Shown here in pieces: positions 14,067 through 22,943 of a stretch of 64,000 bases of DNA. The DNA comes from Lysobacter enzymogenes (GTDB lineage: Bacteria > Pseudomonadota > Gammaproteobacteria > Xanthomonadales > Xanthomonadaceae), in assembly GCF_900106525.1 (NCBI RefSeq), contig NZ_FNOG01000008.1, forward strand, positions 186,001-250,000. The letters run 5' to 3'. Position 1 is the first letter of the stretch; every line of letters begins with the position of its first letter. Under the pieces are notes generated by a model. That model made no database searches and was not told the DNA's origin. It worked only from the letters and a program-made list of their open reading frames with translations. The position numbers and the translations under genes are program-made.

Positions 14067-16679
14067 ATGAAAGCGCGCAAGACCCTATTGTCCGCCAGCA
14101 TCGTCGCGGCCCTGAGCTTGGCCTCGGGCGTCGCGATGGCGCAGGACGCACCGGCCGCGGCCGCGCAGGCCAAGGACCTCGACGCCGTCGTGGTCACCGG
14201 CATCCGCGCCAGCCTGGAGAAGTCGCTCGACACCAAGCGGGCCAACGTAACCGTGTCGGAGGCGATCACCGCCGAAGACATCGGCAAGTTCGCCAACACC
14301 AACGTCGCCGAAGCCATGTCGCAGATTCCCGGCGTCGTGCTCGACCGCCGCTTCGGCCAGGGCGAGCGCGTCAGCATCGACGGCACCGACCCCAGCCTCA
14401 ACCTCAGCTTCCTCGACGGCCACCCGGTGGCGCAGTCGATCTGGCTGTACGGCGAGCAGCCCAACCGCGGCTTCGACTACACCCTGCTGGCGCCGGAAAT
14501 CCTCGGCCGGCTGGAAGTCATCAAGTCCTCCGAAGCGCGCCTGACCGAAGGCAGCCTCGGCGGCACGGTGCTGATGCACACGCGCAAGCCGCTGGACATG
14601 GAGGCCAACTCCATCGCCGGCTCGCTGAGCTTCAACTACAACGACCAGGGCGGCGACACCCGTCCCAGCGGCTCGTTCATGTACAGCTGGAAGAACGCCG
14701 AGGAAAACTTCGGCTTCAACTTCGCCGCGCAGCACTACGAAGAAACCGTGGACCGCCAGGGCGTGGAAGTGTTCGGCTATCAGAAGGCCAGCGCCTTCCC
14801 GAACCAGACCGGCGCGGCGGCGAACATCGACGTGCCCAACTTCGTCAACGCCGCCTGGTTCCAGCAGACCCGCGAGCGCAACAGCGCCAACCTCAACCTG
14901 CAGTTCAAGCCGAGCAACGAGCTGGAGTTCAACCTGAGCGGCTTGTTCATCCGCGAGAGCTTCGACAACTACAACCAGTCGTTCTACAACTTCCTGACCC
15001 AGCGTCCGGGCGCGGTGGATCGTCTGGGCACCAGCGGCGGCGTCGCCACCAGCGGCCACAGCAACGCCAACCCGGTGTTCTACGACAACAACGTGCGCGT
15101 GTCCGAGCCCGAAACCAAGGGCATCGACCTGACCGGCAAGTACCAGACCGACGCCTGGGGCGTGTCCGGCCAGATCGGCCACAGCAAGTCGGAGAACTCG
15201 CTGGAGCAGTGGTTCATCGAACCGGTCTACACCGGCGGCTACAGCTTCGACCTCAAGCGCGGCCTGACCTTCGACAACCCGGCGGCGGCCAGCAACCCGG
15301 CCAACTGGGCCGGCGACGGCTTCATGGGCAACTACGGCGTCATCGACACCGAGACCAAGGACACCTACGGCCAGCTGGACTTCAACGTCCGCTTCGACAG
15401 CGTGTTCAACAACCTCAGCTTCGGCGCGCGTCGCGGCAAGCACGAGGAAGACTACCGCCAGAACGTCTACGTCGGCCTGCCGGTCGCCGACCTCAACACC
15501 GTCGGCACGATCAACCCGGTCAGCCTGCGCGACCTCAACGCCGGCTCCGGCCGCCATGTGCAGGTCGGCCGCCAGAACGTGATCGACTACGTCAACCGCT
15601 ATCGCGGCGGGCTGACGCCGGATCCGGCCAGCTTCCTCAACAACACCTTCAGCATCGAGCAGACCAACACCGCCGCCTACGTCCAGGCCGATTTCTCCGC
15701 GGGCGGTTTCCGCGGCAACGTCGGCGTGCGCTACGTGGAGTCCAAGACCGATGGCCAGGGCTACGCTTACGGCGGCACCCCGACCCTGACCGACCTGGCC
15801 TCCAAGCTGGTGCGCAGCTCGAAGAAGGAAGACTTCGTGCTGCCGTCGTTGAACGTGGTCTACGACACCGGCAACGACGTGCTGCTGCGCTTCGGCGCGG
15901 CCAAGGTCGTGGCCTGGGCGCCGTACAACCAGCTGGTCGGCAACACCTTCCTCAACGACAGCACCTTCACCGGCAGCGGCGGCAGCTCCAACCTCGACGC
16001 CTACGAGTCGACCAACTACAGCCTGTCGGCCGAGTGGTACTTCGCCGAGCAGTCGGTGCTGGCGGCGTCGGTGTTCTACAAGGACATCGACAACTACATC
16101 ACCAGCGAAGCGGCGGTCGAGCGTCAGTTCAACTCCAACGCGACCACCGCGCCGGCGTTCTACCAGTCGCGCATCGTCGGCACCAACGGCTGCACCACCG
16201 ACGGTTTCTGCAACTACAGCATCTTGCGCCCGGTCAACGCCGGCAAGGGCAAGGTCAAGGGCTTCACCGTCAGCTACCAGCAGCCGTTCGGCGACACCGG
16301 CTTCGGCCTGACCGCGAACTACACCTACGCCGACGGCGAAGGCGCCAACGGCACCGACCTGCCGTACCAGTCGCGCGATGCGGTGGCGATCAGCCCGTAC
16401 TACGAGCGCGGCCCGCTGTCGGCCCGCGTCAGCTACAACTGGCGCAGCGACTACCTGGCCGGCGGCTACGTGGCCGGCGCGCCGCCGGCGAGCGTGGACG
16501 ACTACGCCGAGCTCGGCGCGAGCGTGAGCTGGACCTTCGACGACCGCCTGACGGTGGCCCTGGAAGGCATGAACCTGCTCGACTCCGAGTACAAGCAGTA
16601 CCTGGGCCGCGAAGAGCTGGTCGCCCAGCGCTTCCACACCGGGCGCCGCTTCATGGCCTCGTTCCGCTTCAAGTTCTGA
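14067..16679 (+). CDS. TonB-dependent outer-membrane receptor (amino-sugar locus)
   Basis: An 870-residue outer-membrane receptor with a signal peptide (residues 1-25, ending GVAMAQ) and a TonB-box-like AVVVTGIRAS near residue 41. The plug domain includes VTVSEAITAEDIGKFANTN and VAEAMSQIPGV, and a long beta-barrel ends in the required aromatic residue (FRFKF). The layout fits the large receptors that xanthomonads use for oligosaccharide uptake. A very strong ribosome-binding site (GAGGGAGGAACA) precedes ATG 14067. It sits 217 bases after the kinase and 182 before the GH20 gene, so uptake of chito-oligosaccharides is the most economical role. The ligand cannot be read from the sequence. A terminator follows, so the hexosaminidase probably has its own promoter. 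Confidence 0.9.
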   Translation: MKARKTLLSASIVAALSLASGVAMAQDAPAAAAQAKDLDAVVVTGIRASLEKSLDTKRANVTVSEAITAEDIGKFANTNVAEAMSQIPGVVLDRRFGQGERVSIDGTDPSLNLSFLDGHPVAQSIWLYGEQPNRGFDYTLLAPEILGRLEVIKSSEARLTEGSLGGTVLMHTRKPLDMEANSIAGSLSFNYNDQGGDTRPSGSFMYSWKNAEENFGFNFAAQHYEETVDRQGVEVFGYQKASAFPNQTGAAANIDVPNFVNAAWFQQTRERNSANLNLQFKPSNELEFNLSGLFIRESFDNYNQSFYNFLTQRPGAVDRLGTSGGVATSGHSNANPVFYDNNVRVSEPETKGIDLTGKYQTDAWGVSGQIGHSKSENSLEQWFIEPVYTGGYSFDLKRGLTFDNPAAASNPANWAGDGFMGNYGVIDTETKDTYGQLDFNVRFDSVFNNLSFGARRGKHEEDYRQNVYVGLPVADLNTVGTINPVSLRDLNAGSGRHVQVGRQNVIDYVNRYRGGLTPDPASFLNNTFSIEQTNTAAYVQADFSAGGFRGNVGVRYVESKTDGQGYAYGGTPTLTDLASKLVRSSKKEDFVLPSLNVVYDTGNDVLLRFGAAKVVAWAPYNQLVGNTFLNDSTFTGSGGSSNLDAYESTNYSLSAEWYFAEQSVLAASVFYKDIDNYITSEAAVERQFNSNATTAPAFYQSRIVGTNGCTTDGFCNYSILRPVNAGKGKVKGFTVSYQQPFGDTGFGLTANYTYADGEGANGTDLPYQSRDAVAISPYYERGPLSARVSYNWRSDYLAGGYVAGAPPASVDDYAELGASVSWTFDDRLTVALEGMNLLDSEYKQYLGREELVAQRFHTGRRFMASFRFKF

Positions 16680-16711
16680 TCCTTCGGTAAGGCGATCGAC
16701 CGCTAGACCCG

Positions 16712-16747
16712 ACAAGCCCGGCATGCGCATGCCGGGCTTGTTTTTTG
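16712..16747 (+). terminator. Rho-independent terminator after the TonB receptor
   Basis: A perfect stem ACAAGCCCGGCATG / CATGCCGGGCTTGT (the central CGCGCATG-like bases fold back) followed by a T run (16740-16746). It starts 33 bases after the receptor stop. Confidence 0.9.
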
Positions 16748-16861
16748 GGCGCGGGAAAAGTCCGCCGCGCCGCGCTACGCAAACGCACAAACAAACAAGA
16801 CTCGGCCGCCGCGCCTGCGCCATGGTGTGCGGCCGAACGCCTTGCCTGGAGTCCGTCCACG

Positions 16862-19276
16862 ATGAAGACGCGCCACGCTTTCGCCCCGCCCGTTCGCACC
16901 GCTTTCGTCCACGCCGGCCTGGCCTGCGCGCTGACCCTGGCCCTGACCGCGTGCGAACGCGGCGCGCCGGCGCCGTCGGCGCAAGCGCCCGCGCCGGCCG
17001 CAGCGAAGCCCGCCGCGCAGCCGCGCGTCTCCCATCCCAGCGCGATCCTGCCGCGCCCGGCCAAGTTCGTGCCCGGCCAGGGTGCGTTCGTGTTCGGGCC
17101 GGACACCGCGGTGGTGGTCGCCGCCGACCAGCCCGGCGCGCGCCGGGTCGGCGAATTCTTCGCCCAGCGCGTGCAGGCGCTGCGCGGCTTCGCGCCGAAG
17201 CTGCAAGAAGGCAGCGGCGCGCTCAAAGGCGCGGTGGCGCTGAGCCTGGACCCCAAGCTGCCGATCGGCGAGGAAGCCTACGTGCTCGACATCGGCCAGG
17301 ACGGCGCCAAGATCAGCGCGCGCAGCGAGGCCGGCCTGTTCTACGGCGCGGTGAGCCTGTGGCAGCTGGCCACCGCCGACGGCGCCCAGGGCGAGACCCG
17401 GATCGCCGCGCAGCGCATCGAGGACGCGCCGGCGTATCGCTGGCGCGGGCTGATGCTCGATGTCGCGCGCCATTTCCGCAGCGTCGATGAGGTCAAGGCG
17501 GTGCTCGACCAGATGGCGCTGCTCAAGCTCAACAGCTTCCACTGGCATCTCACCGACGACCAAGGCTGGCGCATCGAGATCAAGAAATTCCCGCGCCTGA
17601 CCGAAGTCGGCGGCTGCCGCATCCGCGCCGGCGCCAACGGCCGCGATGCGCAGGGCAAGCCGGTCCAGTACTGCGGCTACTACACCCAGGAACAGATCCG
17701 CGACGTGGTCGCCTACGCCGCCGCGCGCCACATCAACGTGGTGCCGGAGATCGAGATGCCCGGCCATGCGCAGGCCGCGATCGCCTCGTATCCCGCGCTC
17801 GGCGTCGGCGACGTGCTCAAGCAGGTGCCGCCGGTGTCGCCGGACTGGGGCGTGCACACCTATCTGTTCAATCCGCAGGACGAGACCTTCGTCTTCCTCA
17901 CCGGCGTCCTCGACGAAGTGGTCGGGCTGTTCCCGTCCAAGTACATCCACATCGGCGGCGACGAAGCGGCCAAGGACCAGTGGAAGGCCTCGCCGATGGT
18001 GCAGAACAAGATCAAGTCGCTCGGCCTGAAGGACGAGGCGGCGCTGCAGAGCTGGTTCGTCGGCCGCATCGGCGCGCACCTGCAGCAGCGCGGCCGGGTG
18101 CTGGTGGGCTGGGACGAAATCCTCGAAGGCGGCAAGCTGCCGGCCGACGCCACGGTGATGTCCTGGCGCGGCGACGCCGGCGCGCTGCAGGCCGCGCGCG
18201 ACGGCCACGACGTGATCCTCGCGCCCGACCGCAAGCTGTACCTGGACTACGCGCAGAGCGAGCGCGACGACGAACCCAGCGGCCGCTACCCGGTCGCCAC
18301 CTTGCGCGCGTTCTACGAATTCCCGATGACCCCGCCGGGCATGGACGCCGAGCAGGCCAAGCGCGTGATCGGCGCGCAAGGCAACCTGTGGACCGAGCAC
18401 AAGCGCAGCTTCGATCAGGTGCAGCTGGCGCTGCACCCGCGCCTGGACGCGCTGGCCGAGGTGGTGTGGTCGCCGGCGCAGGGCCGCGACTGGAACGACT
18501 TCCAGCGCCGGCTGGTGCCGCAGTTCGATCGCTACCGCGCGCTCAAGGTCGGCTTCAGCGACGCCGCCTACGCGGTGGAAACCAAGGCCGAGCCCGACGC
18601 CGGCGGCGCCCGGGTGACCCTGTCCAGCCAGACCGGCTTCGGCGAGATCCGCTACCGCACCGACGGCGGCGCGCCGGACGCGTCCTCGCCGGTGTACGCG
18701 CAGCCGTTGCAGGCGACGCTGCCGCTGGACGTGGTCGCCACCACCTTCTTCGACGGCCACCCGGTGTCGGCGCCGCGCCGGTTCCAGGCCCAGACCGCCG
18801 CCGACCTCAGCGAGCGCGGCAGCGCCCAGCTCAAGGCCTGCCGCGAGGGCTACAACCTGCGCCTGGAAGACGACGCCGCGCGCGACGGCGGCCGCGAGGG
18901 CGCGCGCGCCGCGCTGACGGCCAACCTGATCGACCCGTGCTGGATCTACCCCGGCGCGCGCCTGGACGGCGTCGCCGCGCTGCGCGCCACGGTCGCGCAG
19001 GTGCCGTACAACTTCCAGCTCTGGCACGACACCGAGCAGATCGTGACCCGCAAGGCCCAGCCCGACGCGGCACTGGAAGTGCGCCTGAACGACTGCAAGA
19101 GCGCACCGATCGCGCGCCTGCCGCTGCAGCCGGCGCTCGGCCGCGACGGCCTGACCGTGCTGGAGGCGCCGCTGCCGAAGCTGTCGGGCACGCACGATCT
19201 GTGTTTCGTGTTCGCCAGCGGCGCCCACGACCCGCTGTGGGCGCTCGACCGGGTCAGCCTGCGACCCGCGCCCTGA
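16862..19276 (+). CDS. Beta-N-acetylhexosaminidase lipoprotein (GH20)
   Basis: An 804-residue enzyme from ATG 16862 (MKTRHAFAPPVRTAFVHAG), with signal peptide and LTAC lipobox near residue 34. After a Pro/Ala linker come the GH20 N-terminal alpha/beta domain (about 60-185), the TIM barrel (about 190-560) and C-terminal domains with a chitobiase-type CTSS-like segment (GFGEIRYRTDGGAPDAS). Catalytic marks are HWHLTDDQGWRIEIKKFP (His227) and HIGGDEA (Asp367-Glu368), the substrate-assisted pair of GH20. It should cleave terminal GlcNAc from chito-oligosaccharides in the periplasm or at the outer membrane. That supplies the sugar for the permease and kinase encoded upstream, with the receptor next door bringing in the oligomers. 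Confidence 0.93.
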   Translation: MKTRHAFAPPVRTAFVHAGLACALTLALTACERGAPAPSAQAPAPAAAKPAAQPRVSHPSAILPRPAKFVPGQGAFVFGPDTAVVVAADQPGARRVGEFFAQRVQALRGFAPKLQEGSGALKGAVALSLDPKLPIGEEAYVLDIGQDGAKISARSEAGLFYGAVSLWQLATADGAQGETRIAAQRIEDAPAYRWRGLMLDVARHFRSVDEVKAVLDQMALLKLNSFHWHLTDDQGWRIEIKKFPRLTEVGGCRIRAGANGRDAQGKPVQYCGYYTQEQIRDVVAYAAARHINVVPEIEMPGHAQAAIASYPALGVGDVLKQVPPVSPDWGVHTYLFNPQDETFVFLTGVLDEVVGLFPSKYIHIGGDEAAKDQWKASPMVQNKIKSLGLKDEAALQSWFVGRIGAHLQQRGRVLVGWDEILEGGKLPADATVMSWRGDAGALQAARDGHDVILAPDRKLYLDYAQSERDDEPSGRYPVATLRAFYEFPMTPPGMDAEQAKRVIGAQGNLWTEHKRSFDQVQLALHPRLDALAEVVWSPAQGRDWNDFQRRLVPQFDRYRALKVGFSDAAYAVETKAEPDAGGARVTLSSQTGFGEIRYRTDGGAPDASSPVYAQPLQATLPLDVVATTFFDGHPVSAPRRFQAQTAADLSERGSAQLKACREGYNLRLEDDAARDGGREGARAALTANLIDPCWIYPGARLDGVAALRATVAQVPYNFQLWHDTEQIVTRKAQPDAALEVRLNDCKSAPIARLPLQPALGRDGLTVLEAPLPKLSGTHDLCFVFASGAHDPLWALDRVSLRPAP

Positions 19277-19479
19277 GCGGCTGGGAGCGGCCCGTCGCCG
19301 GCGCGGCCGCTGCCGGCCCAGCGGTCTGTGTCAGCCACGTGTCGGGCGTGCCGTTACTGCATTTACAACCTGCACAGTTATGCACTCGGCCGCATTTTGC
19401 GAACAAAAATATGTGCCGATGTTCATGAATCCGTGCTGCGGGCGGTAGCATGTGCGGCCCAAAGGGGGGATACACGTAC

Positions 19480-20118
19480 ATGCTCATCCGCAATCTGCTG
19501 TTGGCCGCGGCGCTCGCCACGGCCCTGGCGTCCGGTTCGGCCGCTGCGCAAAGCCTGCCCAAGCCGAACGAGTTCTACTTCGACGCCGACGCCCAGACCG
19601 CCAAGCCCGTCGTCGCCGTGCGCGAAACCGGCGAGGCGGCGATGCAACGCCTGGCCAAGACCCTGGAACGCAAGGCGCACGCGCCGACCGAAGCCGCGCA
19701 GTTGGCGCATCTGGCGATGGAAGCCGGCCGCAACGACCTGGGCCGCCAGCTCTACGCCCGCGCCCTGCGCGAGATCGACAGCAGCAGCAGCTTCTGGCGC
19801 TCGATCAACTGGAACTACGGCTGGGACCTCTACCACGCCGGCGCGCCGGAAGACGCGCTGAAGGTGTTCGCCACCCTGCACAGCGCGCGCAACATCAACG
19901 CCGGCTGGATGCCGCCGACCTACGCCGTGCTGCTGTGGTCGCTGGGCCGCAAGGACGAAGCGCTGCAGTGGTACGCCGCCGCGGTGCGCACCGAACCCGA
20001 CCACTGGCGCGACGCCTCGCGCTACGCCGAGCTGCTGCCGACCTGGCGCGACGCCGACCGCGCCACCCTGGCCGAAGTGCAAAAGGCCTGGGCGGCCAAT
20101 CCGCCGGCCTGGCCGTAA
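19480..20118 (+). CDS. Exported TPR-like protein of unknown function
   Basis: A 212-residue protein from ATG 19480 (MLIRNLLLAAALATALASGS), with an AGGGGGG ribosome-binding site; a nearer upstream ATG (19450) gives no signal sequence. The signal peptide ends about residue 24 (AAAQS). The rest is helical, with tetratricopeptide-like spacing: QLAHLAMEAGRNDLGRQLYA, DALKVFATLHSARNINAGW and EALQWYAAAVRTEPDHWRDA. No enzymatic motif is visible. It stands alone after the amino-sugar locus and before the convergent lipoprotein genes, so its context gives no clue. The 200 bases before it are relatively AT-rich and probably carry its promoter. Confidence 0.75.
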   Translation: MLIRNLLLAAALATALASGSAAAQSLPKPNEFYFDADAQTAKPVVAVRETGEAAMQRLAKTLERKAHAPTEAAQLAHLAMEAGRNDLGRQLYARALREIDSSSSFWRSINWNYGWDLYHAGAPEDALKVFATLHSARNINAGWMPPTYAVLLWSLGRKDEALQWYAAAVRTEPDHWRDASRYAELLPTWRDADRATLAEVQKAWAANPPAWP

Positions 20119-20213
20119 CCTTGCGCCGGCGCCCGCACGCGGGCGCCGGGTGGGCGCGGCCGTGTTCCGCGCGCTGATCCCCGCCGCAGCCAGCCGGCTC
20201 CGGCGGCCGCCAC

Positions 20214-20930
20214 TCAGGGCCGCTCGACGATCACCGACACCGACGGGTCGGTCGAAAACACCACACGGTAGCCTGCGGGCGCACCGGGCGCCGACGGCTC
20301 GACGAGCTTGATGCTGGACGAACCGATCTTCGCGCCGCCGTCGCAGTTGCCGCTCATCAACGCCTCCAGCAAGCGCGTGGCGGCGATCTTCTCGCCCGTC
20401 AGGCTCGCCGCGCAGATCCGCTGGCCGCAGGCCAACCGCTCCAGCGCCACCCCGGTTCCGGACTTGGCCAGCGCGCCGGTAAAGCGCGTGCCGAACAAAC
20501 GGGCGATCTCGGCGGCGTCCGGATCGTTGCGGAATCCTTCGTCCAATGCGGTCAGCAGGCGATCGAAACGCTCCTGCGTCTGCGCGGCGCGTTCGGCCGC
20601 CTGCGCGGAAAAGGCGCCGCCGGAAACGAAGCCGGCTTCCAGCCGATGCGGATCGCCGCGCACCGGCGCGGCCCCCGGCGGCAGCGGCGCATCGTGCCCG
20701 GCGAGCTCGCCGGCCGCCGCCGCCGCCGGCGAAGCCGGTTGCGCCAGCGGCGCCTGCGTCGGTTGCGCCGCGCCTGCGCGCTCGCGATCGCCGCAGCCGG
20801 CAAGGCCGGCGATCATCGCCAGCACCGGCAGCCCGAGCGCCGGGCGCATGAACCGGTTCGGCTTGCGCGCCGCTTCGGGAGGGGCGGGGGATCGCTGCTG
20901 CGGCTCGCGGCGGACGTCGCCCGGCGGCAT
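20214..20930 (-). CDS. Putative lipoprotein, unknown function
   Basis: A 238-residue protein. ATG 20930 is selected because the upstream gene's stop and this start overlap as TGATG, a classical translational coupling; an internal Met (20849) directly before PALGLPVLAMIAGLAGCG would give a tidier signal peptide. The lipobox is LAGC. The mature part has a Pro/Ala-rich linker, then a helical region (QTQERFDRLLTALDEGF) and a C-terminal domain with two cysteine pairs' worth of Cys (LACGQRICAASL, NCDGG). No family was recognised. With the coupled upstream gene it forms a two-gene unit of envelope proteins. Confidence 0.68.
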   Translation of the reverse strand: MPPGDVRREPQQRSPAPPEAARKPNRFMRPALGLPVLAMIAGLAGCGDRERAGAAQPTQAPLAQPASPAAAAAGELAGHDAPLPPGAAPVRGDPHRLEAGFVSGGAFSAQAAERAAQTQERFDRLLTALDEGFRNDPDAAEIARLFGTRFTGALAKSGTGVALERLACGQRICAASLTGEKIAATRLLEALMSGNCDGGAKIGSSSIKLVEPSAPGAPAGYRVVFSTDPSVSVIVERP

Positions 20931-21259
20931 CAGGTCTTTCCCTCTTCGTCGACGATCACCCCGCCGTCGACCTCGATTCGGGCCGCCCAGCCGCCGAGCG
21001 CATCGCGGATGTGGGCCGAGCCGTCCTTGAACGTCGTGATCGAACATCGGTGTTCGCAGGCATAGAGCTTGCCGTTGTATTCGACCCGTTCATACGCCTC
21101 GCCCGCGAAAGGCGCGACGAGCAAGGCGGCGATCCAAGGCGCACCCAGCCCCAGCGCGCGCCGCCTGGCCCGATGCTCCGTTGCACGCTGCGACGCTGGA
21201 GCGGCGGACGCAGCGCCGCCATCGGCCGCGCCATCGATACTCGGGTTGTGCATGTTCAT
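20930..21259 (-). CDS. Small membrane-anchored protein, unknown function
   Basis: A 109-residue protein from ATG 21259 (MNMHNPSIDGAADGGAASAA), preceded by AGGGG. A basic stretch (TEHRARRRALG) precedes one hydrophobic segment (GLGAPWIAALLVAPFAGEA, about residues 39-58) that ends in a possible signal cleavage site. The exported part has YNGKLYACEHRCSITTFKDG with two cysteines, then a short beta-rich end (GGWAARIEVDGGVIVDE). No known domain was recognised. The stop overlaps the start of the next lipoprotein (TGATG), so the two are expected to be made together. Confidence 0.6.
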   Translation of the reverse strand: MNMHNPSIDGAADGGAASAAPASQRATEHRARRRALGLGAPWIAALLVAPFAGEAYERVEYNGKLYACEHRCSITTFKDGSAHIRDALGGWAARIEVDGGVIVDEEGKT

Positions 21260-21682
21260 GGTCCCCTGTCGTTGGCCCGATCCGCTTCGGAGGTGGCCGC
21301 GTGCAGCGTCGAGGATCGCGGGCCTCGCCTCGGACGACCGCGCGTGCGGCGGTGCCACGCAGGAGTCTTGCGGCGCTCGCAGATCGAAAACAGGGTCGAT
21401 AGCGCAATCGCTGCCGATCGGACCGCTTTTCGTACTCGTCTTATCCGTTCAGGCCGACAGTGCAGACCGATAGTGCCTTTGCCCGCAGTCGCCGCCCCGA
21501 CTAGCGCGCGTGTGGGACGGCCACGACCGTCACCCTCCTCCCGCGACCTGGATCGCAGCCGCTCGCGACCGTTCGTCGCCACGCTTCCCGTTGACTCCCC
21601 TACACGGCTACAGTCGGCCGTTCGCGGCCGAGTCTGCTGCCCCCGGGGCCGGCCTGTTGTTGCGCACGCAACCGGGGATCGG
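21260..21682. other. Divergent intergenic region
   Basis: 420 bases between the small membrane protein (minus) and the REC-EAL regulator (plus). Open frames here lack ribosome-binding sites and family motifs. It must hold two divergent promoters, but no confident -35/-10 pair or operator was found. Confidence 0.5.
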
Positions 21683-22939
21683 ATGTCGAAGTCGGCACTC
21701 AGCGTCCTGGTGGTCGAAGACCACGGCTTCCAGCGCCGCATGGCGCTGCGGCTGCTGGCCGAACTGGGCGTCGCCTCGCTGCACGAAGCCGCCGATGGCG
21801 CCAGCGCTCTGAATCTGCTGAACCGCCTGGCGCAAGCGCGGGCGACAAGCCGCGGCGATGCGCGCGGCGACGATCCGGCCGACATCGATCCCGCTCAAGT
21901 CGACCTGGTCCTGGTCGACCTCGACATGCCCGGCATGGACGGCATCGAATTCATCGACCGCCTCGCCCAGCAGCGCCTCGCGCGTGCGGTGCTGGTGGTC
22001 AGCGCGCTCGATCCGGCCCTGCTGCACACCGTGCAGACCATGGCCCGCGCCTGCGGCCTGCGCGTGCTCGAAGCCCTGGCCAAGCCTTTGACCAAAGCCA
22101 AACTGGCCGAAGCCTTGATGTCCCTGCGCCAAGCCAAGGCCGACGAAGACCCCCAAGCCGCCCCCGACATCACCGCCGAAGACGCGCGCATCGCCCTGGA
22201 AACCGGCCGCATCGAGCCGTGGTTCCAGTTGCAGGTGGAACTCAGCAACGGCCGCGCGATCGGCGTGGAAGCGCTGGCCCGCTGGCGCCACGACGACGGC
22301 CGGGTGATCCTGCCGCAGCATTTCGTGCCGCTGCTGGAAGCCCAGGACCTGCTCGACGAACTGACCGAACGCATGCTCGCCCAGGCCTGCCGCTACAAGC
22401 GCGGCTGGGACCGCGAGGGCCTGCGCCTGAAGCTGTCGGTCAACGTCTCCGCCTCCACCCTCGACGACGCCGGCGCCGCCGACCGCTACCAGAAGATCGT
22501 GCGCGAAGCCGGCGTGGCCGCCAGCGAGGTGGTGCTGGAGCTCACCGAAAGCTCGCTGATGGCCGACGCCGCGCGCGGCCTGGCGGTGCTGGCGCGGCTG
22601 CGGCTGAAGGGTTTCGGCCTGTCGATCGACGACTTCGGCACCGGCTGGTCGTCGCTGTCGCAACTCTCGCAGGTGCCGTTCACCGAACTGAAGATCGACC
22701 AGGAATTCGTCGCCGGCGCCAGCCACAAGCCGCGCAAGCGCGCGGTGGTCGAGGCCAGCCTGGACCTGGCGCGCAAGCTCGGCCTGGACGCGGTGGCCGA
22801 AGGCGTGGAGACGGTCGAGGACTGGCAGATGCTGGCCGAGCTGGGCTGCGCGGTGGCGCAGGGCCGGCTGATCGGCGAGGCCGTGCCCGGCGCCGAGCTG
22901 CGCGCCGCGCTCGGCCGCTGGCGCCGCCCTGAGCACTGA
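21683..22939 (+). CDS. REC-EAL response regulator (c-di-GMP phosphodiesterase, RocR/PvrR type)
   Basis: A 418-residue two-domain regulator. The receiver domain (about 8-145) has VVEDHGFQRRM, phospho-acceptor Asp79 in LVDLDMPGMDG and a LAKPLTKAKL lysine. The EAL domain (about 165-412) shows EALARWRHDDG (Glu196), SVNVSASTLDD, ELTESSLM, IDDFGTGWSSL, LKIDQEFV and AEGVE, so the metal- and substrate-binding residues for c-di-GMP hydrolysis look complete. There is no GGDEF domain. ATG 21683 begins the receiver directly; the longer frame is non-coding. A hybrid sensor kinase starts four bases after the stop, giving a RocS/RocR-like pair. The pair likely lowers c-di-GMP in response to an envelope signal. 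Confidence 0.92.
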   Translation: MSKSALSVLVVEDHGFQRRMALRLLAELGVASLHEAADGASALNLLNRLAQARATSRGDARGDDPADIDPAQVDLVLVDLDMPGMDGIEFIDRLAQQRLARAVLVVSALDPALLHTVQTMARACGLRVLEALAKPLTKAKLAEALMSLRQAKADEDPQAAPDITAEDARIALETGRIEPWFQLQVELSNGRAIGVEALARWRHDDGRVILPQHFVPLLEAQDLLDELTERMLAQACRYKRGWDREGLRLKLSVNVSASTLDDAGAADRYQKIVREAGVAASEVVLELTESSLMADAARGLAVLARLRLKGFGLSIDDFGTGWSSLSQLSQVPFTELKIDQEFVAGASHKPRKRAVVEASLDLARKLGLDAVAEGVETVEDWQMLAELGCAVAQGRLIGEAVPGAELRAALGRWRRPEH

Positions 22940-22943
22940 GCCG

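Noticed and set aside
14085-16823. Long minus-strand open frame over the TonB receptor
   Set aside because: It is antisense to a receptor with complete plug and barrel features and shows no independent motif.
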